Assembly (NCBI GenBank): GCA_021775455.1
Contig: JAJFHU010000004.1
Location: 1 to 64,000, forward strand
Source of the DNA: Hyphomicrobiales bacterium
GTDB lineage: Bacteria; Pseudomonadota; Alphaproteobacteria; Rhizobiales; Rhizobiaceae
Direction: 5' to 3'
Length of the DNA: 64,000 nt
Under the pieces are notes generated by a model. The model did no database searches, had not been told where the DNA came from, and was given only the letters and a program-made list of their open reading frames with translations. This document shows positions 44,800 to 54,657 of the stretch, piece by piece; positions within the stretch are counted from its first letter, which is position 1; every line of letters begins with the position of its first letter. Both the position numbers and the translations under genes were made by a program.

Positions 44800-45273
44800 T
44801 CAGTTGAACTTAACTGAAAGAATCTCATACGATTTTGCTCCACCGGGAGCTGCGACTTCAACACTGTCACCTTTTGACTTTCCGATCAATGCCCGTGAAA
44901 TGGGAGAAGAAATCGAGATTTTTCCTTCCTTCACATCAGCTTCCTGATCGCCAACGATCTGGTATGTTTTTTCTTCGTCAGTGTCTTCATCGGCGAGCTT
45001 GACCCTCGCGCCAAACTTTACCGTATCACCGGATAGTTTTGACACATCAATGATCTCGGCGCGGGAAAGCAAATCTTCCAGCTCTGCAACTCGACCTTCA
45101 TTATGGCTCTGTTGTTCCTTGGCGGCATGATACTCGGCATTCTCAGAGAGGTCACCATGCGCGCGCGCTTCCGCTATCATCTGGATGATGGCAGGACGCT
45201 CTTCTGATTGGCGACGTTGTAATTCAGTTTCAAGGGCCGCATGGCCCTCGGCGGTCATTGGGACTTTTTCCAT
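44800..45273 (-). CDS. greA: Transcription elongation factor GreA
   Basis: A 157-residue GreA starting [18 protein letters not shown]; a longer frame adds seven residues and is less likely. The N-terminal coiled coil carries [19 protein letters not shown] with the acidic tip that reaches the RNA polymerase active site. The C-terminal FKBP-like domain shows [17 protein letters not shown]. It rescues backtracked polymerase. It probably heads the minus-strand run into the glycan island, or has its own terminator that I cannot see in the 14 bases downstream. Confidence 0.95.
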   Translation of the reverse strand: MEKVPMTAEGHAALETELQRRQSEERPAIIQMIAEARAHGDLSENAEYHAAKEQQSHNEGRVAELEDLLSRAEIIDVSKLSGDTVKFGARVKLADEDTDEEKTYQIVGDQEADVKEGKISISSPISRALIGKSKGDSVEVAAPGGAKSYEILSVKFN

Positions 45274-45333
45274 TTTTTCACTCACACTTTTCACCGACCC
45301 AAATTACATTTGACGAAATTTGGACGCGAAAGA

Positions 45334-45366
45334 CAAAAGAAAACGACCCCCAGAATGGTTCTTGGG
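45334..45366 (-). terminator. Terminator-like hairpin in greA upstream region
   Basis: On the minus strand CCCCAAGAA-CCA-TTCTGGGG (one bulge) is followed by TCGTTTTCTTTTG. It has the form of an intrinsic terminator, but it lies between divergent genes, upstream of greA, where no leftward transcript is expected from the adjacent oxidase. Confidence 0.5.
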
Positions 45367-45494
45367 GCCGTACATGTAAATCTGGGAACCGTTTATAGCA
45401 TGAATTCCCTGGTTTTTACCAGTATTTTTGGAAGCCTTCGTTGATACCAAGGTTTCACTTGATTTTGGACGGTTTGTGGGATGAACATCCCGAC

Positions 45495-46850
45495 ATGGCG
45501 AATAATCCAATCAGTGCGAAAACAAGTATCCGGTGGCACGAACCGCTGCCTGTGGCTGTCGATATAGTTGTTGTTGGCGGCGGAGTAGCTGGTGTTTTTG
45601 CAGCACTTTACATGAGGCGCGCTGGTTTCAAAGTTGCACTTCTTGAAAAGGGGCGCATCGCCTGCGAGCAGTCTTCGCGCAACTGGGGGTGGATTCGCCA
45701 ACACGGTCGTGACCCGGATGAACTACCGATCATGATGGAAGCAAACCGTCTATGGGAAGAGGTAGACAAAGATACCAAGGGTCGTACCGGCTTTGCGCGA
45801 AACGGAGTTTGCTATCTTGCGAGTTCTCAAGAAACACTTGATCGTCGTTCGAAATGGCTGGAGACCGCAATGGCTCATCAACTCGATACGAGATTGCTGT
45901 CAAAAAGCGAAATTGAAGCGCTCATTGTGCAAGATGGCGGAAATGCCCATAGCTGGTTAGGCGGTACCTATACTCCAAGTGACGCGCGTGCAGAGCCCTG
46001 GCAGGCAGTGCCAGCGATTGCAGATCTAGCCAATCACGAAGGTGTAATATTGCGGGAAAATTGTGCCGTGCGGGCTCTGGAAATCAGTGCAGGAAAAGTT
46101 TGTGGGGTAAAAACCGAAGATGGCACTGTGCATGCGGAACAGGTTGTGGTTTCAGCCGGTGCCTGGTCTTCACTCTTATTACGCAGACACGGCATCTCAA
46201 TTCCCCAACTTTCGGTCAAATCCACTGTTGGGCAAACGTCACCTTTGCCAGAGGTATTTTCCGGCAATGCCGCCGATGAAAGGCTTTCATTTCGCAGGCG
46301 CGAGGATGGTGGTTATACATTAGCTGCAGTAGGTCGACATGTTCATTATGTTGGCCCGGATTCATTTCGACATTTATTCACGTATCTGCCCGCGCTCAAG
46401 GAGCATGTGCATGATACTGCTCTTCACCCTTGGGCACCTGATGGCTTTCCAGATCAATGGTTGTTGAAGCGGCAATGGGTGGAAGATGAGGTTTCGCCCT
46501 TTGAACAGACAAGAGTGCTTGAGCCGAAACCAGATATCAGAGCCGTGGAAAGAATGAAAACCCGATTCAAGCAGCGGTTTCCGGCAATTGGTGAACCAAC
46601 TATTCTGAATTGCTGGGCCGGGATGATCGATGCCATGCCGGATATTGTTCCGATTGTTGATCGTGTACCTGGATATGAAGGATTGATTGTGTCAACGGGA
46701 TTTAGCGGACATGGTTTTGGCATCGGGCCCGGTTTTGGGAAAATTGTTGCCAATATCGCCGCAGGTCAAACTGCAGGCTATGACATGTCCCGCTTTCGTT
46801 TCTCACGATTCACTGACGGAAGCAAATTGCGACCCGGTCCAGCCATTTGA
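45495..46850 (+). CDS. FAD-dependent amine/D-amino-acid oxidase-like protein
   Basis: A 451-residue DAO-family flavoenzyme from the Met at 45495; the frame opens earlier at 45441 without support. It has the FAD motif DIVVVGGGVAGVFAALYMRRAGFKV, then EKGRIACEQSSRNWGWIRQHGRD near residue 62, typical of the bacterial glycine-oxidase/gamma-glutamylputrescine-oxidase-like branch, and GFSGHGFGIGPGFGKIVA at the C-terminus. It oxidises an amine or amino acid; the substrate is open. An intrinsic terminator starts inside its last codons. Confidence 0.87.
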   Translation: MANNPISAKTSIRWHEPLPVAVDIVVVGGGVAGVFAALYMRRAGFKVALLEKGRIACEQSSRNWGWIRQHGRDPDELPIMMEANRLWEEVDKDTKGRTGFARNGVCYLASSQETLDRRSKWLETAMAHQLDTRLLSKSEIEALIVQDGGNAHSWLGGTYTPSDARAEPWQAVPAIADLANHEGVILRENCAVRALEISAGKVCGVKTEDGTVHAEQVVVSAGAWSSLLLRRHGISIPQLSVKSTVGQTSPLPEVFSGNAADERLSFRRREDGGYTLAAVGRHVHYVGPDSFRHLFTYLPALKEHVHDTALHPWAPDGFPDQWLLKRQWVEDEVSPFEQTRVLEPKPDIRAVERMKTRFKQRFPAIGEPTILNCWAGMIDAMPDIVPIVDRVPGYEGLIVSTGFSGHGFGIGPGFGKIVANIAAGQTAGYDMSRFRFSRFTDGSKLRPGPAI

Positions 46851-46872
46851 ACCGGGTCGCCATTTTGTTTTA
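46831..46872 (+). terminator. Rho-independent terminator overlapping the oxidase stop
   Basis: GACCCGGT (46831-46838) and ACCGGGTC (46851-46858) form a perfect 8-bp stem with a 12-base loop, followed by ATTTTGTTTTAATTT. The left arm lies in the last codons of the oxidase, and the T tract reaches the convergent Cys-rich gene end. Confidence 0.75.
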
Positions 46873-48396
46873 ATTTGCAGCCTCATCATCGCCTTCCGGC
46901 TCGCCTGAACACAGAAGTCCGTTTTCACCGATGGTGGTGCAGTGACGGCACCAGTTAACGCTGGCACTCGTTCCCTCGACCTGTTCAGGAGTCATGCCAT
47001 CTGGAATTGGGACACAAACCTCACCACAAATTCCAATCTCGTCTGCGTTGCCGACAAGGCCTTGCAACAGGATTGCAACCGCTTCTGATGCGCACTGGAT
47101 TGATGGATAACCGGTTTCGGGATCGAAGTTGGTCACTGCTCCGTTTTCCGGGGTATCCGCAGAAGAATTGTCCTGTGGTACCGGATCCGGCACTGGATCT
47201 GGGGTTGGAGTGTTATTAACTCGCGCACAGGCCTGGAACAGACGATCCTGAGTTACAGCATCGGACAGTGATTGCGGCCTTCCTTGCAGACCTTCGTCAC
47301 GACGGAACTGGCGCCAGGCATTTCTTGTCCTGTTACCAGACGCGCCATCTACAGGACCAGCGTCATAGCCAAGGCGATTTAGGCAATTCTGGATTTCGGC
47401 GATCGTTTCTTTGGAGATCGAAGGCTGAACAGGCTTTTTGATGCACTGGTTGCCATTATTGTTCAGGCGGTATCCTTGTGCACACACACAGGTGTTAGTT
47501 GACTGCTTGTATACAAAAGGCCAATCGCAAATTGGGTCTTCAATTGGCGGCAGGCACTTGTTGCCGACCTTGTCCAGACCTGCCGGGCAGACGCACTGAC
47601 CGTTCTGTTTGAACATGGGCGCGGGGCAAGGAATTGCATCGTTGACATTGATGCAGGTATTCCCGATGGGGATCGTCCCCCATGGGCAAACACATTTGGT
47701 GCCAGCATTGTTTGGGACAAATGGTACCTGACAGAGAATCTGGTTTTGTTTGGGTTTACAGGTGTTGCCGACTTTCTTGAATCCCTGCGGGCACACACAT
47801 TTGGTACCTGCGTTATTGGGCACGAATGGTGCCACGCAAACTATTCCGGGATTAATGACAAATGGTTTGCAGGTATTGCCAACTTTTTTCATTCCAAGTG
47901 GACACACACACTTTGTTCCGGCAGCATTTGGCTTAAATGGTGCCACGCAAACTATTCCGGGATTAATGACAAATGGTTTGCAGGTATTGCCAACTTTTTT
48001 CATTCCAAGTGGGCATACACACTTTGTACCGGCAGCATTTGGCTTAAATGGTGCCACACAAAGTACACCTGGATTAATGACGAATGGTTTGCAGGTGTTT
48101 CCAACCTTTTGCTGTCCAACGGGACAAACGCACTGATTGTTTTTCTTTATGAAAGGCGGGAAACACACGACGTTGGGTTTGATCTGAATACCAAGATCGG
48201 GGTTTATCTGGATTTGCTGGTCTTTGACCAGGTTTTCAATCACGACTTGGGAGTTTGCCGGAAGGGTCGCTACAAAAGTTGCAACAACCATCAATGCAAA
48301 CAACAGCATTTTACCGGCCAAAATCAGTCGGAAAAAATTATGATGAATTTCAGGTGCGGTAACCGCTTTTTCTTTTGATCTATAGTGGACAGCCAC
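46870..48396 (-). CDS. Cys-rich tandem-repeat secreted protein with peptidoglycan-binding-like domain
   Basis: A 508-residue protein from a GTG at 48396 with GGAGGGA seven bases upstream. A signal segment (AGKMLLFALMVVATFVATLPANSQ) is preceded by 29 residues. Residues about 75-320 hold seven Cys-rich units of 33-37 residues with the form C-x-(A/P)-PF-x-N-(A)G-KCVCP-G-KKVGNTCKP. Each has four Cys, like EB or EGF-like modules. A peptidoglycan-binding-1-like segment follows (AEIQNCLNRLGYDAGPVDG, then WRQFRRDEGL). A Pro-rich linker and an acidic C-terminal Cys region complete it. An envelope-bound structural role is likely. The neighbour at 3140-3688 has one similar Cys unit. Confidence 0.78.
   Translation of the reverse strand: MAVHYRSKEKAVTAPEIHHNFFRLILAGKMLLFALMVVATFVATLPANSQVVIENLVKDQQIQINPDLGIQIKPNVVCFPPFIKKNNQCVCPVGQQKVGNTCKPFVINPGVLCVAPFKPNAAGTKCVCPLGMKKVGNTCKPFVINPGIVCVAPFKPNAAGTKCVCPLGMKKVGNTCKPFVINPGIVCVAPFVPNNAGTKCVCPQGFKKVGNTCKPKQNQILCQVPFVPNNAGTKCVCPWGTIPIGNTCINVNDAIPCPAPMFKQNGQCVCPAGLDKVGNKCLPPIEDPICDWPFVYKQSTNTCVCAQGYRLNNNGNQCIKKPVQPSISKETIAEIQNCLNRLGYDAGPVDGASGNRTRNAWRQFRRDEGLQGRPQSLSDAVTQDRLFQACARVNNTPTPDPVPDPVPQDNSSADTPENGAVTNFDPETGYPSIQCASEAVAILLQGLVGNADEIGICGEVCVPIPDGMTPEQVEGTSASVNWCRHCTTIGENGLLCSGEPEGDDEAAN
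47831..48052 (-). repeat. Two near-identical 111-bp tandem repeats within Cys-rich gene
   Basis: Units 47831-47941 and 47942-48052 match except at about three positions. Each encodes one 37-residue Cys module. The next copy, starting at 48053, has diverged more. The near identity shows recent duplication or gene conversion inside the coding region. Confidence 0.85.
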
Positions 48397-48507
48397 GACA
48401 AGTCCCTCCGTGCCAAATGCAGTGCTTCACTCCCAACATAGCAAAAGCGATTCCCCTGTCTGTGACATTATTCACAGGTTCGTGATCGGTGCAAGGTGAA
48501 CGGGTCT

Positions 48508-51500
48508 TTAGCCAAAGTAACCCTGTAGTGGCTTTACCGTCAGTTCGCTGTCACGAAGCGCCTGAATTGCCTGTGAAATAGCCAGCGCAGCAGAAAGGGT
48601 GGTCGTATGGGAAACCCGGTGCTGGAGGGCCGCCTGACGAAGCGAGCGCGAGTCTGATAGCGCCTTTGCACCTTCAGTCGTGTTGATTACCAACTGAACC
48701 TGATGATTGCGAATTGCGTCCTCAATATGTGGGCGCCCTTCAAGGACTTTGTTGACGTACTCGCATTCAACACCATTTTCATTGAGGAAACGCTGGGTGC
48801 CTCCAGTGGCCAACAGCTTAAAGCCCATCTCCACAAACCGTTTGGCAGCGGGCAGAATTGGTTCCTTGTCCGCGTCCTTTACTGAAATGAACACAGTGCC
48901 TTCTTGAGGCAACAGGTTGCCGGAACCAAGCTGCGCCTTGGCGTAGGCCATCGCAAAGTCTGTATCGAGGCCCATTACCTCTCCGGTGGAACGCATTTCC
49001 GGACCGAGCAGAATGTCGACACCCGGGAAGCGGGCAAATGGAAATACGGCTTCTTTAACTGCAATATGGTTCAGATTTTGAGCCTCGCGCCATTCGCCGT
49101 AGCGTTCAGTAGCCGAGGCGAGTTTTTCACCAGACATTATGTGGCTGGCTATCTTGGCAACTGGCGTGCCTATGGTCTTTGCCACAAAGGGAACCGTACG
49201 AGAGGCACGAGGGTTGATCTCCAGTACATAAATATCGTCACCTTTGATGGCATACTGCACATTCATCAAACCGGAGACATTGAGCGCGACAGCCAGTTCC
49301 TTGGATTGACGCGCCAACTCCGTGATGACCGGTTGCGACAGGGAATGGGTAGGAAGCGAACAGGCAGAGTCGCCTGAGTGGATCCCCGCTTCTTCAATAT
49401 GTTCCATGATGCCACATAACCTCACGGTTTCTCCATCGCACAGGCAATCGACATCCACCTCAATTGCGCCCGAAAGGTATGAGTCAATCAAGACCGGTGT
49501 GTCACCAGACACCACCACAGCTTCGTTGATGTATCGTTCAAATGCGGTGTCGGACCGCACTATCTCCATTGCGCGACCACCCAGAACGTATGATGGACGG
49601 ATAACAACCGGATAGCCGATTTTCTTGACAATTTTGCGGGCTTCTTCGGCTGAACGAGCAATACCGTTTCTCGGTTGCAGCAGGTTCAAATCGTTCAGAA
49701 GTTTCTGGAAACGGTCGCGATCCTCGGCCAGGTCAATCATGTCTGGTGATGTACCGAGGATCGGTACGCCCTCTTCTTTTAGAGTTTGCGCGAGCTTCAG
49801 CGGTGTTTGTCCGCCAAACTGCACAATTACACCCTTTAGCGTTCCAGCCTCGTTTTCTGTTCGAATAATTTCAAGCACATCCTCCGATGTAAGCGGTTCG
49901 AAATAGAGCCGGTCGGAAGTGTCATAATCGGTGGAAACGGTTTCCGGGTTGCAGTTGACCATAATGGTTTCGTAGCCAGCGTCGGCAAGCGCAAACGCTG
50001 CGTGACAGCAGCAATAATCGAACTCAATTCCCTGACCGATGCGATTTGGTCCGCCGCCGAGGATCATCACCTTTTCGCGGTCGGATGGCTGGGCTTCGTT
50101 TTTGATTTCACCGGCAAATGGTACTTCGTAAGTCGAATACATATAGGCGGTGGGCGAAGCGAACTCCGCTGCACAGGTATCGATCCGTTTGTAGACCGGA
50201 TGGACGGCAAGCCTGGCGCGAAGGTTAGCTACCTCTTTCGGATTTGTTTTGCCAAGCTCTGCCAGGCGCACATCGGAAAAGCCCATGGCTTTCAGCCAGC
50301 GCAGATTTTCCGCGTCATCCGGCAGGCCATGTTCGCGAACACGGTTTTCTGCGGCAATAATTGCCTCCAACTGCTCAATAAACCAGGGGTCGAATTTTGA
50401 ATATTGATGTACTTCTTCCGCAGTAGCGCCTTCGCGTAATGCCTGGGCCACCATGCATAATCGATCCGGTGTTGGCGTACCAATTGCTGCGCGGATGGCG
50501 TTTTTGTCGTCGCCTTCGCCAAGACCGGGAATTTCGATTTCATCAAGACCGGAGAGGCCAGTCTCCAAGCCGCGCAGCGCTTTTTGAAGCGATTCGGGGA
50601 AAGTGCGCCCGATGGCCATTACTTCGCCGACCGATTTCATCGAGGTGGACAGTACGGGATCGGACCCTGGGAATTTCTCGAATGCAAAGCGCGGAATTTT
50701 GGTAACAACATAGTCAATTGAAGGCTCAAAAGATGCAGGCGTCGCACCGCCGGTAATGTCATTTTCCAGTTCATCCAGTGTGTAACCGACCGCAAGCCGT
50801 GCGGCGACCTTGGCAATCGGAAACCCTGTAGCCTTGGATGCCAAAGCAGATGAGCGCGATACTCGCGGATTCATTTCAATGACGACCAGGCGGCCATCTG
50901 CAGGATTCACAGCAAACTGTACGTTGGAACCACCTGTTTCCACACCTATTTCTCGAAGCACCGCAATCGAGGCGTCGCGCATCATCTGGTATTCTTTGTC
51001 GGTGAGTGTCAACGCGGGGGCGACAGTGATCGAATCCCCGGTATGAACACCCATCGGATCGACGTTTTCGATAGAACAGATAATGATGCAGTTGTCGTTC
51101 TTGTCACGGACAACTTCCATCTCATATTCTTTCCAGCCGAGAATGGATTCTTCCACCAATACCTCGTTGGTTGGCGAGGCATCCACACCGCCCAGTACAA
51201 GTTTGTAAAGTTCCTCAATTGTGTAAGCGATGCCACCGCCTTGCCCGCCCAAAGTGAAGGATGGCCGCACAATTGCCGGCAGGCCCGTAACCTTGGTCGC
51301 TTCCAGAGCCTGCAACTGGGCAACCAAACGATGTTCTTCAAGCCGCATGGTTTCACCGGAATGCCATTCTGCTTCAAACGCGGCGCGATTATTAGAGGCA
51401 ATCAAGCCTTCTTCGTATTCTTTTTCAAACTGATGCTTCAGTTCGGAAGTATTGACGAATGCAGAACGTGGTGTCGCTAGGCCGATCTTGTGCATGGCAG

Positions 51501-51900
51501 TGCGGAAAAGATCGCGATCCTCGGCTTTGTCGATTGCATCAGCATCAGCACCGATCATCTCCACATTGTACTTTTCGAGCACGCCCATTTTGCGAAGCGA
51601 AAGGGCACAGTTGAGCGCCGTCTGTCCACCCATAGTCGGGAGCAGAGCGTCGGGTCTCTCCTTCTCGATTATCTTGGCAACGACTTCGGGAGTGATTGGC
51701 TCGATGTAAGTAGCATCGGCGAGGTCCGGGTCGGTCATGATCGTTGCCGGATTGGAGTTCACCAGAATGATCCGATAACCTTCAGCTTTCAGGGCCTTGC
51801 AGGCCTGGGTACCGGAATAGTCAAACTCACAAGCCTGGCCGATGATAATCGGCCCCGCCCCGATGATTAGGATAGAGGAGAGGTCACTACGTTTTGGCAT
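48508..51900 (-). CDS. carB: Carbamoyl-phosphate synthase large subunit
   Basis: A 1130-residue CarB with both ATP-grasp halves: the first opens [19 protein letters not shown] and the second [17 protein letters not shown] near residue 605. The C-terminal allosteric domain ([20 protein letters not shown]) ends the protein. With CarA it makes carbamoyl phosphate for arginine and pyrimidines. CarA lies 8.3 kb away on the same strand, so the two are not one operon here. The start is taken as the ATG at 51900. Confidence 0.96.
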   Translation of the reverse strand: MPKRSDLSSILIIGAGPIIIGQACEFDYSGTQACKALKAEGYRIILVNSNPATIMTDPDLADATYIEPITPEVVAKIIEKERPDALLPTMGGQTALNCALSLRKMGVLEKYNVEMIGADADAIDKAEDRDLFRTAMHKIGLATPRSAFVNTSELKHQFEKEYEEGLIASNNRAAFEAEWHSGETMRLEEHRLVAQLQALEATKVTGLPAIVRPSFTLGGQGGGIAYTIEELYKLVLGGVDASPTNEVLVEESILGWKEYEMEVVRDKNDNCIIICSIENVDPMGVHTGDSITVAPALTLTDKEYQMMRDASIAVLREIGVETGGSNVQFAVNPADGRLVVIEMNPRVSRSSALASKATGFPIAKVAARLAVGYTLDELENDITGGATPASFEPSIDYVVTKIPRFAFEKFPGSDPVLSTSMKSVGEVMAIGRTFPESLQKALRGLETGLSGLDEIEIPGLGEGDDKNAIRAAIGTPTPDRLCMVAQALREGATAEEVHQYSKFDPWFIEQLEAIIAAENRVREHGLPDDAENLRWLKAMGFSDVRLAELGKTNPKEVANLRARLAVHPVYKRIDTCAAEFASPTAYMYSTYEVPFAGEIKNEAQPSDREKVMILGGGPNRIGQGIEFDYCCCHAAFALADAGYETIMVNCNPETVSTDYDTSDRLYFEPLTSEDVLEIIRTENEAGTLKGVIVQFGGQTPLKLAQTLKEEGVPILGTSPDMIDLAEDRDRFQKLLNDLNLLQPRNGIARSAEEARKIVKKIGYPVVIRPSYVLGGRAMEIVRSDTAFERYINEAVVVSGDTPVLIDSYLSGAIEVDVDCLCDGETVRLCGIMEHIEEAGIHSGDSACSLPTHSLSQPVITELARQSKELAVALNVSGLMNVQYAIKGDDIYVLEINPRASRTVPFVAKTIGTPVAKIASHIMSGEKLASATERYGEWREAQNLNHIAVKEAVFPFARFPGVDILLGPEMRSTGEVMGLDTDFAMAYAKAQLGSGNLLPQEGTVFISVKDADKEPILPAAKRFVEMGFKLLATGGTQRFLNENGVECEYVNKVLEGRPHIEDAIRNHQVQLVINTTEGAKALSDSRSLRQAALQHRVSHTTTLSAALAISQAIQALRDSELTVKPLQGYFG

Positions 51901-52267
51901 AAGGCGAATTTACCCGTTTTCGCGCACGCAAACGCGGGCTGGTATGCCCGGCTGGTGATTCTGTAAAGTTGTCGGCTAAGCCCTGCTTATAGGGTAGCTG
52001 CGATCTTGGGGGAAGAGAGTAAATGAAGATGCGGCAATTAATTCACAGTTGGTTGTTGGGTTTTAACCGCGGTTGTATTTGTTAAACGCGAATTTCAGTC
52101 TGTGCGGGCCGATACTGGCGCAAATTGCAGTATAAAATTCTAAAAAATTCGTGGGAACCAACATATGGAGCAAATAATTGTTCCTGATGATGGTTCCCAA
52201 TTGTCTGGCGCGCAACCAGGGGGACTTCGCCAGACGATACTATATTGTTTTTGGATCGGTGAGCTGG
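51901..52267. other. Intergenic region upstream of carB
   Basis: About 367 bases between carB and the convergent-side Gly-rich gene end. It holds an 8-bp inverted repeat (GTCTGGCG/CGCCAGAC, 52203-52235) and a palindrome AACCGCGGTT near 52066. A 20-codon frame at 52023-52085 with a weak purine-rich site before it was not called. No riboswitch was recognised for carB. Confidence 0.4.
52203..52235. repeat. 8-bp inverted repeat downstream of Gly-rich gene
   Basis: GTCTGGCG and CGCCAGAC are perfectly complementary with a 17-base loop, 33 bases beyond the Gly-rich gene stop. There is no T run on the minus strand, so a transcription terminator is possible but weak. Confidence 0.35.
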
Positions 52268-52714
52268 TTAACCCATGCCGCCGCCTTGGCCACCTTCCAT
52301 GCCGCCAGCACCCATGCCGCCGCCTTGGCCACCTTCCATGCCACCAGCACCCATGCCGCCGCCCATTTCGCCGCCTTGACCGCCGCCGCCTTGGCCACCG
52401 CCCATTTCGCCACCTTGGCCGCCACCCATGCCGCCGCCTTGGCCGCCCATAACCTGTTGGATTGCTTCCATTACAGCTTGCTTGATTATTTCTCCGATAT
52501 CACCGCCACCAGCTCCACCACCGCCTTCAGCACCACCAGCTCCTTCAGCTCCACCGCCGCCTTCAGCACCACCAGCACCGCCGCCTTGTTGTGCTGCCAG
52601 CATGGCACCAAATTTATCTTCGCCGCTTCCTCCGCCGCCTTGAGGACCACCCGGTCCGCCAGCTCCACCAGGGCCGCCAGCACCACCAATTCCACCAGAA
52701 CCTTGCATTTCCAT
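52268..52714 (-). CDS. Gly-rich low-complexity protein with two helical segments
   Basis: A 148-residue protein with a strong ribosome site (AAAGGAGATTAAGAA before the ATG at 52714). It is mostly Gly, with Ala, Pro, Glu, Gln and Met. Two non-Gly segments stand out: DKFGAMLAAQ near residue 33 and DIGEIIKQAVMEAIQQVM near 72. The latter is a good amphipathic helix. The C-terminal 60 residues are GGM/GGQ repeats, including a 13-residue unit twice. There is no signal peptide. A very AT-rich leader lies upstream. I do not recognise the family; it could be a structural, surface or disordered-phase protein. Confidence 0.65.
   Translation of the reverse strand: MEMQGSGGIGGAGGPGGAGGPGGPQGGGGSGEDKFGAMLAAQQGGGAGGAEGGGGAEGAGGAEGGGGAGGGDIGEIIKQAVMEAIQQVMGGQGGGMGGGQGGEMGGGQGGGGQGGEMGGGMGAGGMEGGQGGGMGAGGMEGGQGGGMG
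52274..52351 (-). repeat. Two 39-bp tandem repeats in the Gly-rich gene
   Basis: The units 52274-52312 and 52313-52351 differ at one base and encode the 13-residue unit GAGGMEGGQGGGM twice. Confidence 0.8.
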
Positions 52715-52750
52715 TTCTTAATCTCCTTTACAAAAATTATGCCGCAAAAA

Positions 52751-52830
52751 CGTATATACACAAAAATTTATATCTTGTATATATATTTTTATGAATTAAT
52801 TCAATCAATTAATATACATATAAAAATAAA
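52751..52830 (-). promoter_or_regulatory. Very AT-rich leader upstream of Gly-rich gene
   Basis: Only ten of these 80 bases are G or C, far below the surrounding sequence. It holds TATAAA- and TATATA-like blocks in the right orientation to drive the Gly-rich gene, but no single -10 box can be chosen. Such tracts can also bind nucleoid proteins. Confidence 0.4.
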
Positions 52831-52971
52831 TTACCTTTTGTGAACCATGAATGACTGGAAACCCCAATTGTTGTGTTAGTTGGCAAAAAGCGCATTCCGC
52901 CTTTGCAATTCTTGACCGTTTTGGTTAGCTTCCCGAAAATTCGGTAATTGGTTTTCAGACGGAGTTTTGAT

Positions 52972-53907
52972 ATGCGCTGGAAGGGTCGTCGCAAGAGTTC
53001 AAACGTAAGTGACAAGCGCCAGCAGGGTGGAGGTTTCGGCTTTCCTGGCGGTCGCATTCGAATTCCGATTGGTGGTGGTTCACGCCGTGCCGGTGGTGGC
53101 ATGGGCTGCGGGACGCTAGTCATAGTCGGTGTCGTGCTTTGGTTTCTTGGCATCAATCCGATTCCATTGATTCTGGGTGGTGGGCTCGGAGGAGGTTTGG
53201 GCCCCTCCATCTCCCCACAAAACATTCCGCAACAGTATGATCGCGAAGTGGGTACCGGAGGAAAGCCCGATGAAATGAAGGAGTTCGTGCAAACCATTCT
53301 CGCCTCCACCGAAGAAGTTTGGACTAAAATCTTCCAGGGGTATGGCAAGCGCTACGAGCCTCCACGCTTGAACCTGTTTTCAGGGCAAGTGCAATCCAAG
53401 TGCGGATTTGCATCTGCTGCGGCAGGGCCATTTTATTGCCCGGGTGACCGCCAGGTGTACATTGATCTTTCTTTCTACGATCAGCTTGCAAACCAGTTTG
53501 GAGCGAAGGGTGATTTTGCGCAGGCTTATGTGCTGTCGCACGAAGTTGGCCACCATGTACAAAACGTGATTGGCATCCTTCCACAGTTTAACCGCATGCG
53601 CCAATCCATGGGCAAGCTGGAAGCCAACAAGATGTCGATCAAGGTGGAGCTGCAGGCCGATTGTTTTGCCGGTGTCTGGGGATATTATGTCCAAAAACAG
53701 GGTTGGCTGGAAGCTGGTGACCTTGAAGAAGCGCTGGTGGCTGCCAACCAGATTGGCGATGACAACATCCAGAAGCGTACCCAGGGGTACGTGGTTCCGG
53801 AGAGTTTCAACCATGGCACATCAGAGCAGCGGCGCTTCTGGTTTCGGCGCGGATTTGAATCGGGTCGTATCGAATCGTGCGATACGTTCAAGGCCCGCAA
53901 CCTCTAG
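52972..53907 (+). CDS. Neutral zinc metallopeptidase (YpfJ family)
   Basis: A 311-residue protein from the ATG at 52972, with GGAG upstream. An Arg/Gly-rich N-terminus precedes one membrane helix (CGTLVIVGVVLWFLGINPIPLILGGG). The catalytic part has QVQSKCGFASAAAGPFYCPGDRQVYIDL and the zinc motif HEVGHH in LSHEVGHHVQNVIG, then ELQADCFAGVWGYY with the third ligand Glu. The protease acts at the membrane. DUF2937 follows after nine bases, so they are co-transcribed. Confidence 0.92.
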   Translation: MRWKGRRKSSNVSDKRQQGGGFGFPGGRIRIPIGGGSRRAGGGMGCGTLVIVGVVLWFLGINPIPLILGGGLGGGLGPSISPQNIPQQYDREVGTGGKPDEMKEFVQTILASTEEVWTKIFQGYGKRYEPPRLNLFSGQVQSKCGFASAAAGPFYCPGDRQVYIDLSFYDQLANQFGAKGDFAQAYVLSHEVGHHVQNVIGILPQFNRMRQSMGKLEANKMSIKVELQADCFAGVWGYYVQKQGWLEAGDLEEALVAANQIGDDNIQKRTQGYVVPESFNHGTSEQRRFWFRRGFESGRIESCDTFKARNL

Positions 53908-53916
53908 GACTTAAAA

Positions 53917-54639
53917 ATGGGTCTGACTTCCAAAGGTGTAACGCTGACAAGTGCTCTTGCCGGTGTTGCGCTTTTTTCCCAGTCTCCCGAGATTGCCCAG
54001 CAATATCGCCAGCGTCTCGGTGGCGCACTTGAGGAGATGCGTACGGTTGTCGAAGAATTTGACAAGGACGCAGCATCTTCAAACCTTACCCGTTATGAAG
54101 CGCTGCGGACCATGCAGAGATCATCTGATCAACTGGTCCAAGACCGGGGGGAAAGCATGGCCGAAGTTGTAGACCGGTTTTTTGCGCTCGAGCAGCAGAA
54201 ATCCCAGATGGAAAATGCGCACCCGTTTACAAGGCCATTGTTTGTTCTTCAATATCCGGACCAGAAACTTCTCGAAGGTGTTTGGGAGGATTTTGAGCCG
54301 GCAGTGCCACTGACCTCTGCAGGGGCTCTTTACGGCGGTCTTGGAGCAATCTTGTTTGGTTTTCTGGCGCGGATGGGTATCGCTCCATTTCGGGGGCGCC
54401 GTCAGCGCAAATCGGACAAGGTGTTGGAACGAGCGATTCAAAAGGGCCAGGATGTGAAGGCAGATGTTTCTGTTGACGTGGAGCATCCTGCTCAAAAATC
54501 ACCTGAAAATCAGCCGCCAAAACCAATCTGGAGGCAGGGAGAAATTGTTGAACCCGGGCAGAAGGGTTACTCCGATCTGGCAGACGATGATGTGATGGAG
54601 CCACGAGATTCACGACCATACCCGAAGGCAGATGGCTAG
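53917..54639 (+). CDS. DUF2937 family membrane protein
   Basis: A 240-residue protein. The first hydrophobic segment (KGVTLTSALAGVALFS) is followed by a coiled, charged region (residues about 25-100) and a second helix (SAGALYGGLGAILFGFLARMG) near 135. A basic C-terminal tail of about 90 residues is cytoplasmic. DUF2937 has no known function. It follows the zinc peptidase with a nine-base gap, so it may be its partner or substrate. Confidence 0.8.
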   Translation: MGLTSKGVTLTSALAGVALFSQSPEIAQQYRQRLGGALEEMRTVVEEFDKDAASSNLTRYEALRTMQRSSDQLVQDRGESMAEVVDRFFALEQQKSQMENAHPFTRPLFVLQYPDQKLLEGVWEDFEPAVPLTSAGALYGGLGAILFGFLARMGIAPFRGRRQRKSDKVLERAIQKGQDVKADVSVDVEHPAQKSPENQPPKPIWRQGEIVEPGQKGYSDLADDDVMEPRDSRPYPKADG

Positions 54640-54657
54640 TTCATGGCTTGGGGCGCA

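Noticed and set aside
47831-48136. Tandem repeats considered as a CRISPR array
   Set aside because: The repeats are contiguous coding units of 111 bp with no spacers.
52023-52085. 20-codon frame upstream of carB
   Set aside because: It has a purine-rich site but is too short and unsupported; no attenuation structure for carB could be drawn around it.
52165-52452. 95-codon plus-strand frame rich in Arg, His and Leu
   Set aside because: It is the complement of the Gly-rich gene repeats; the minus strand has the ribosome site.
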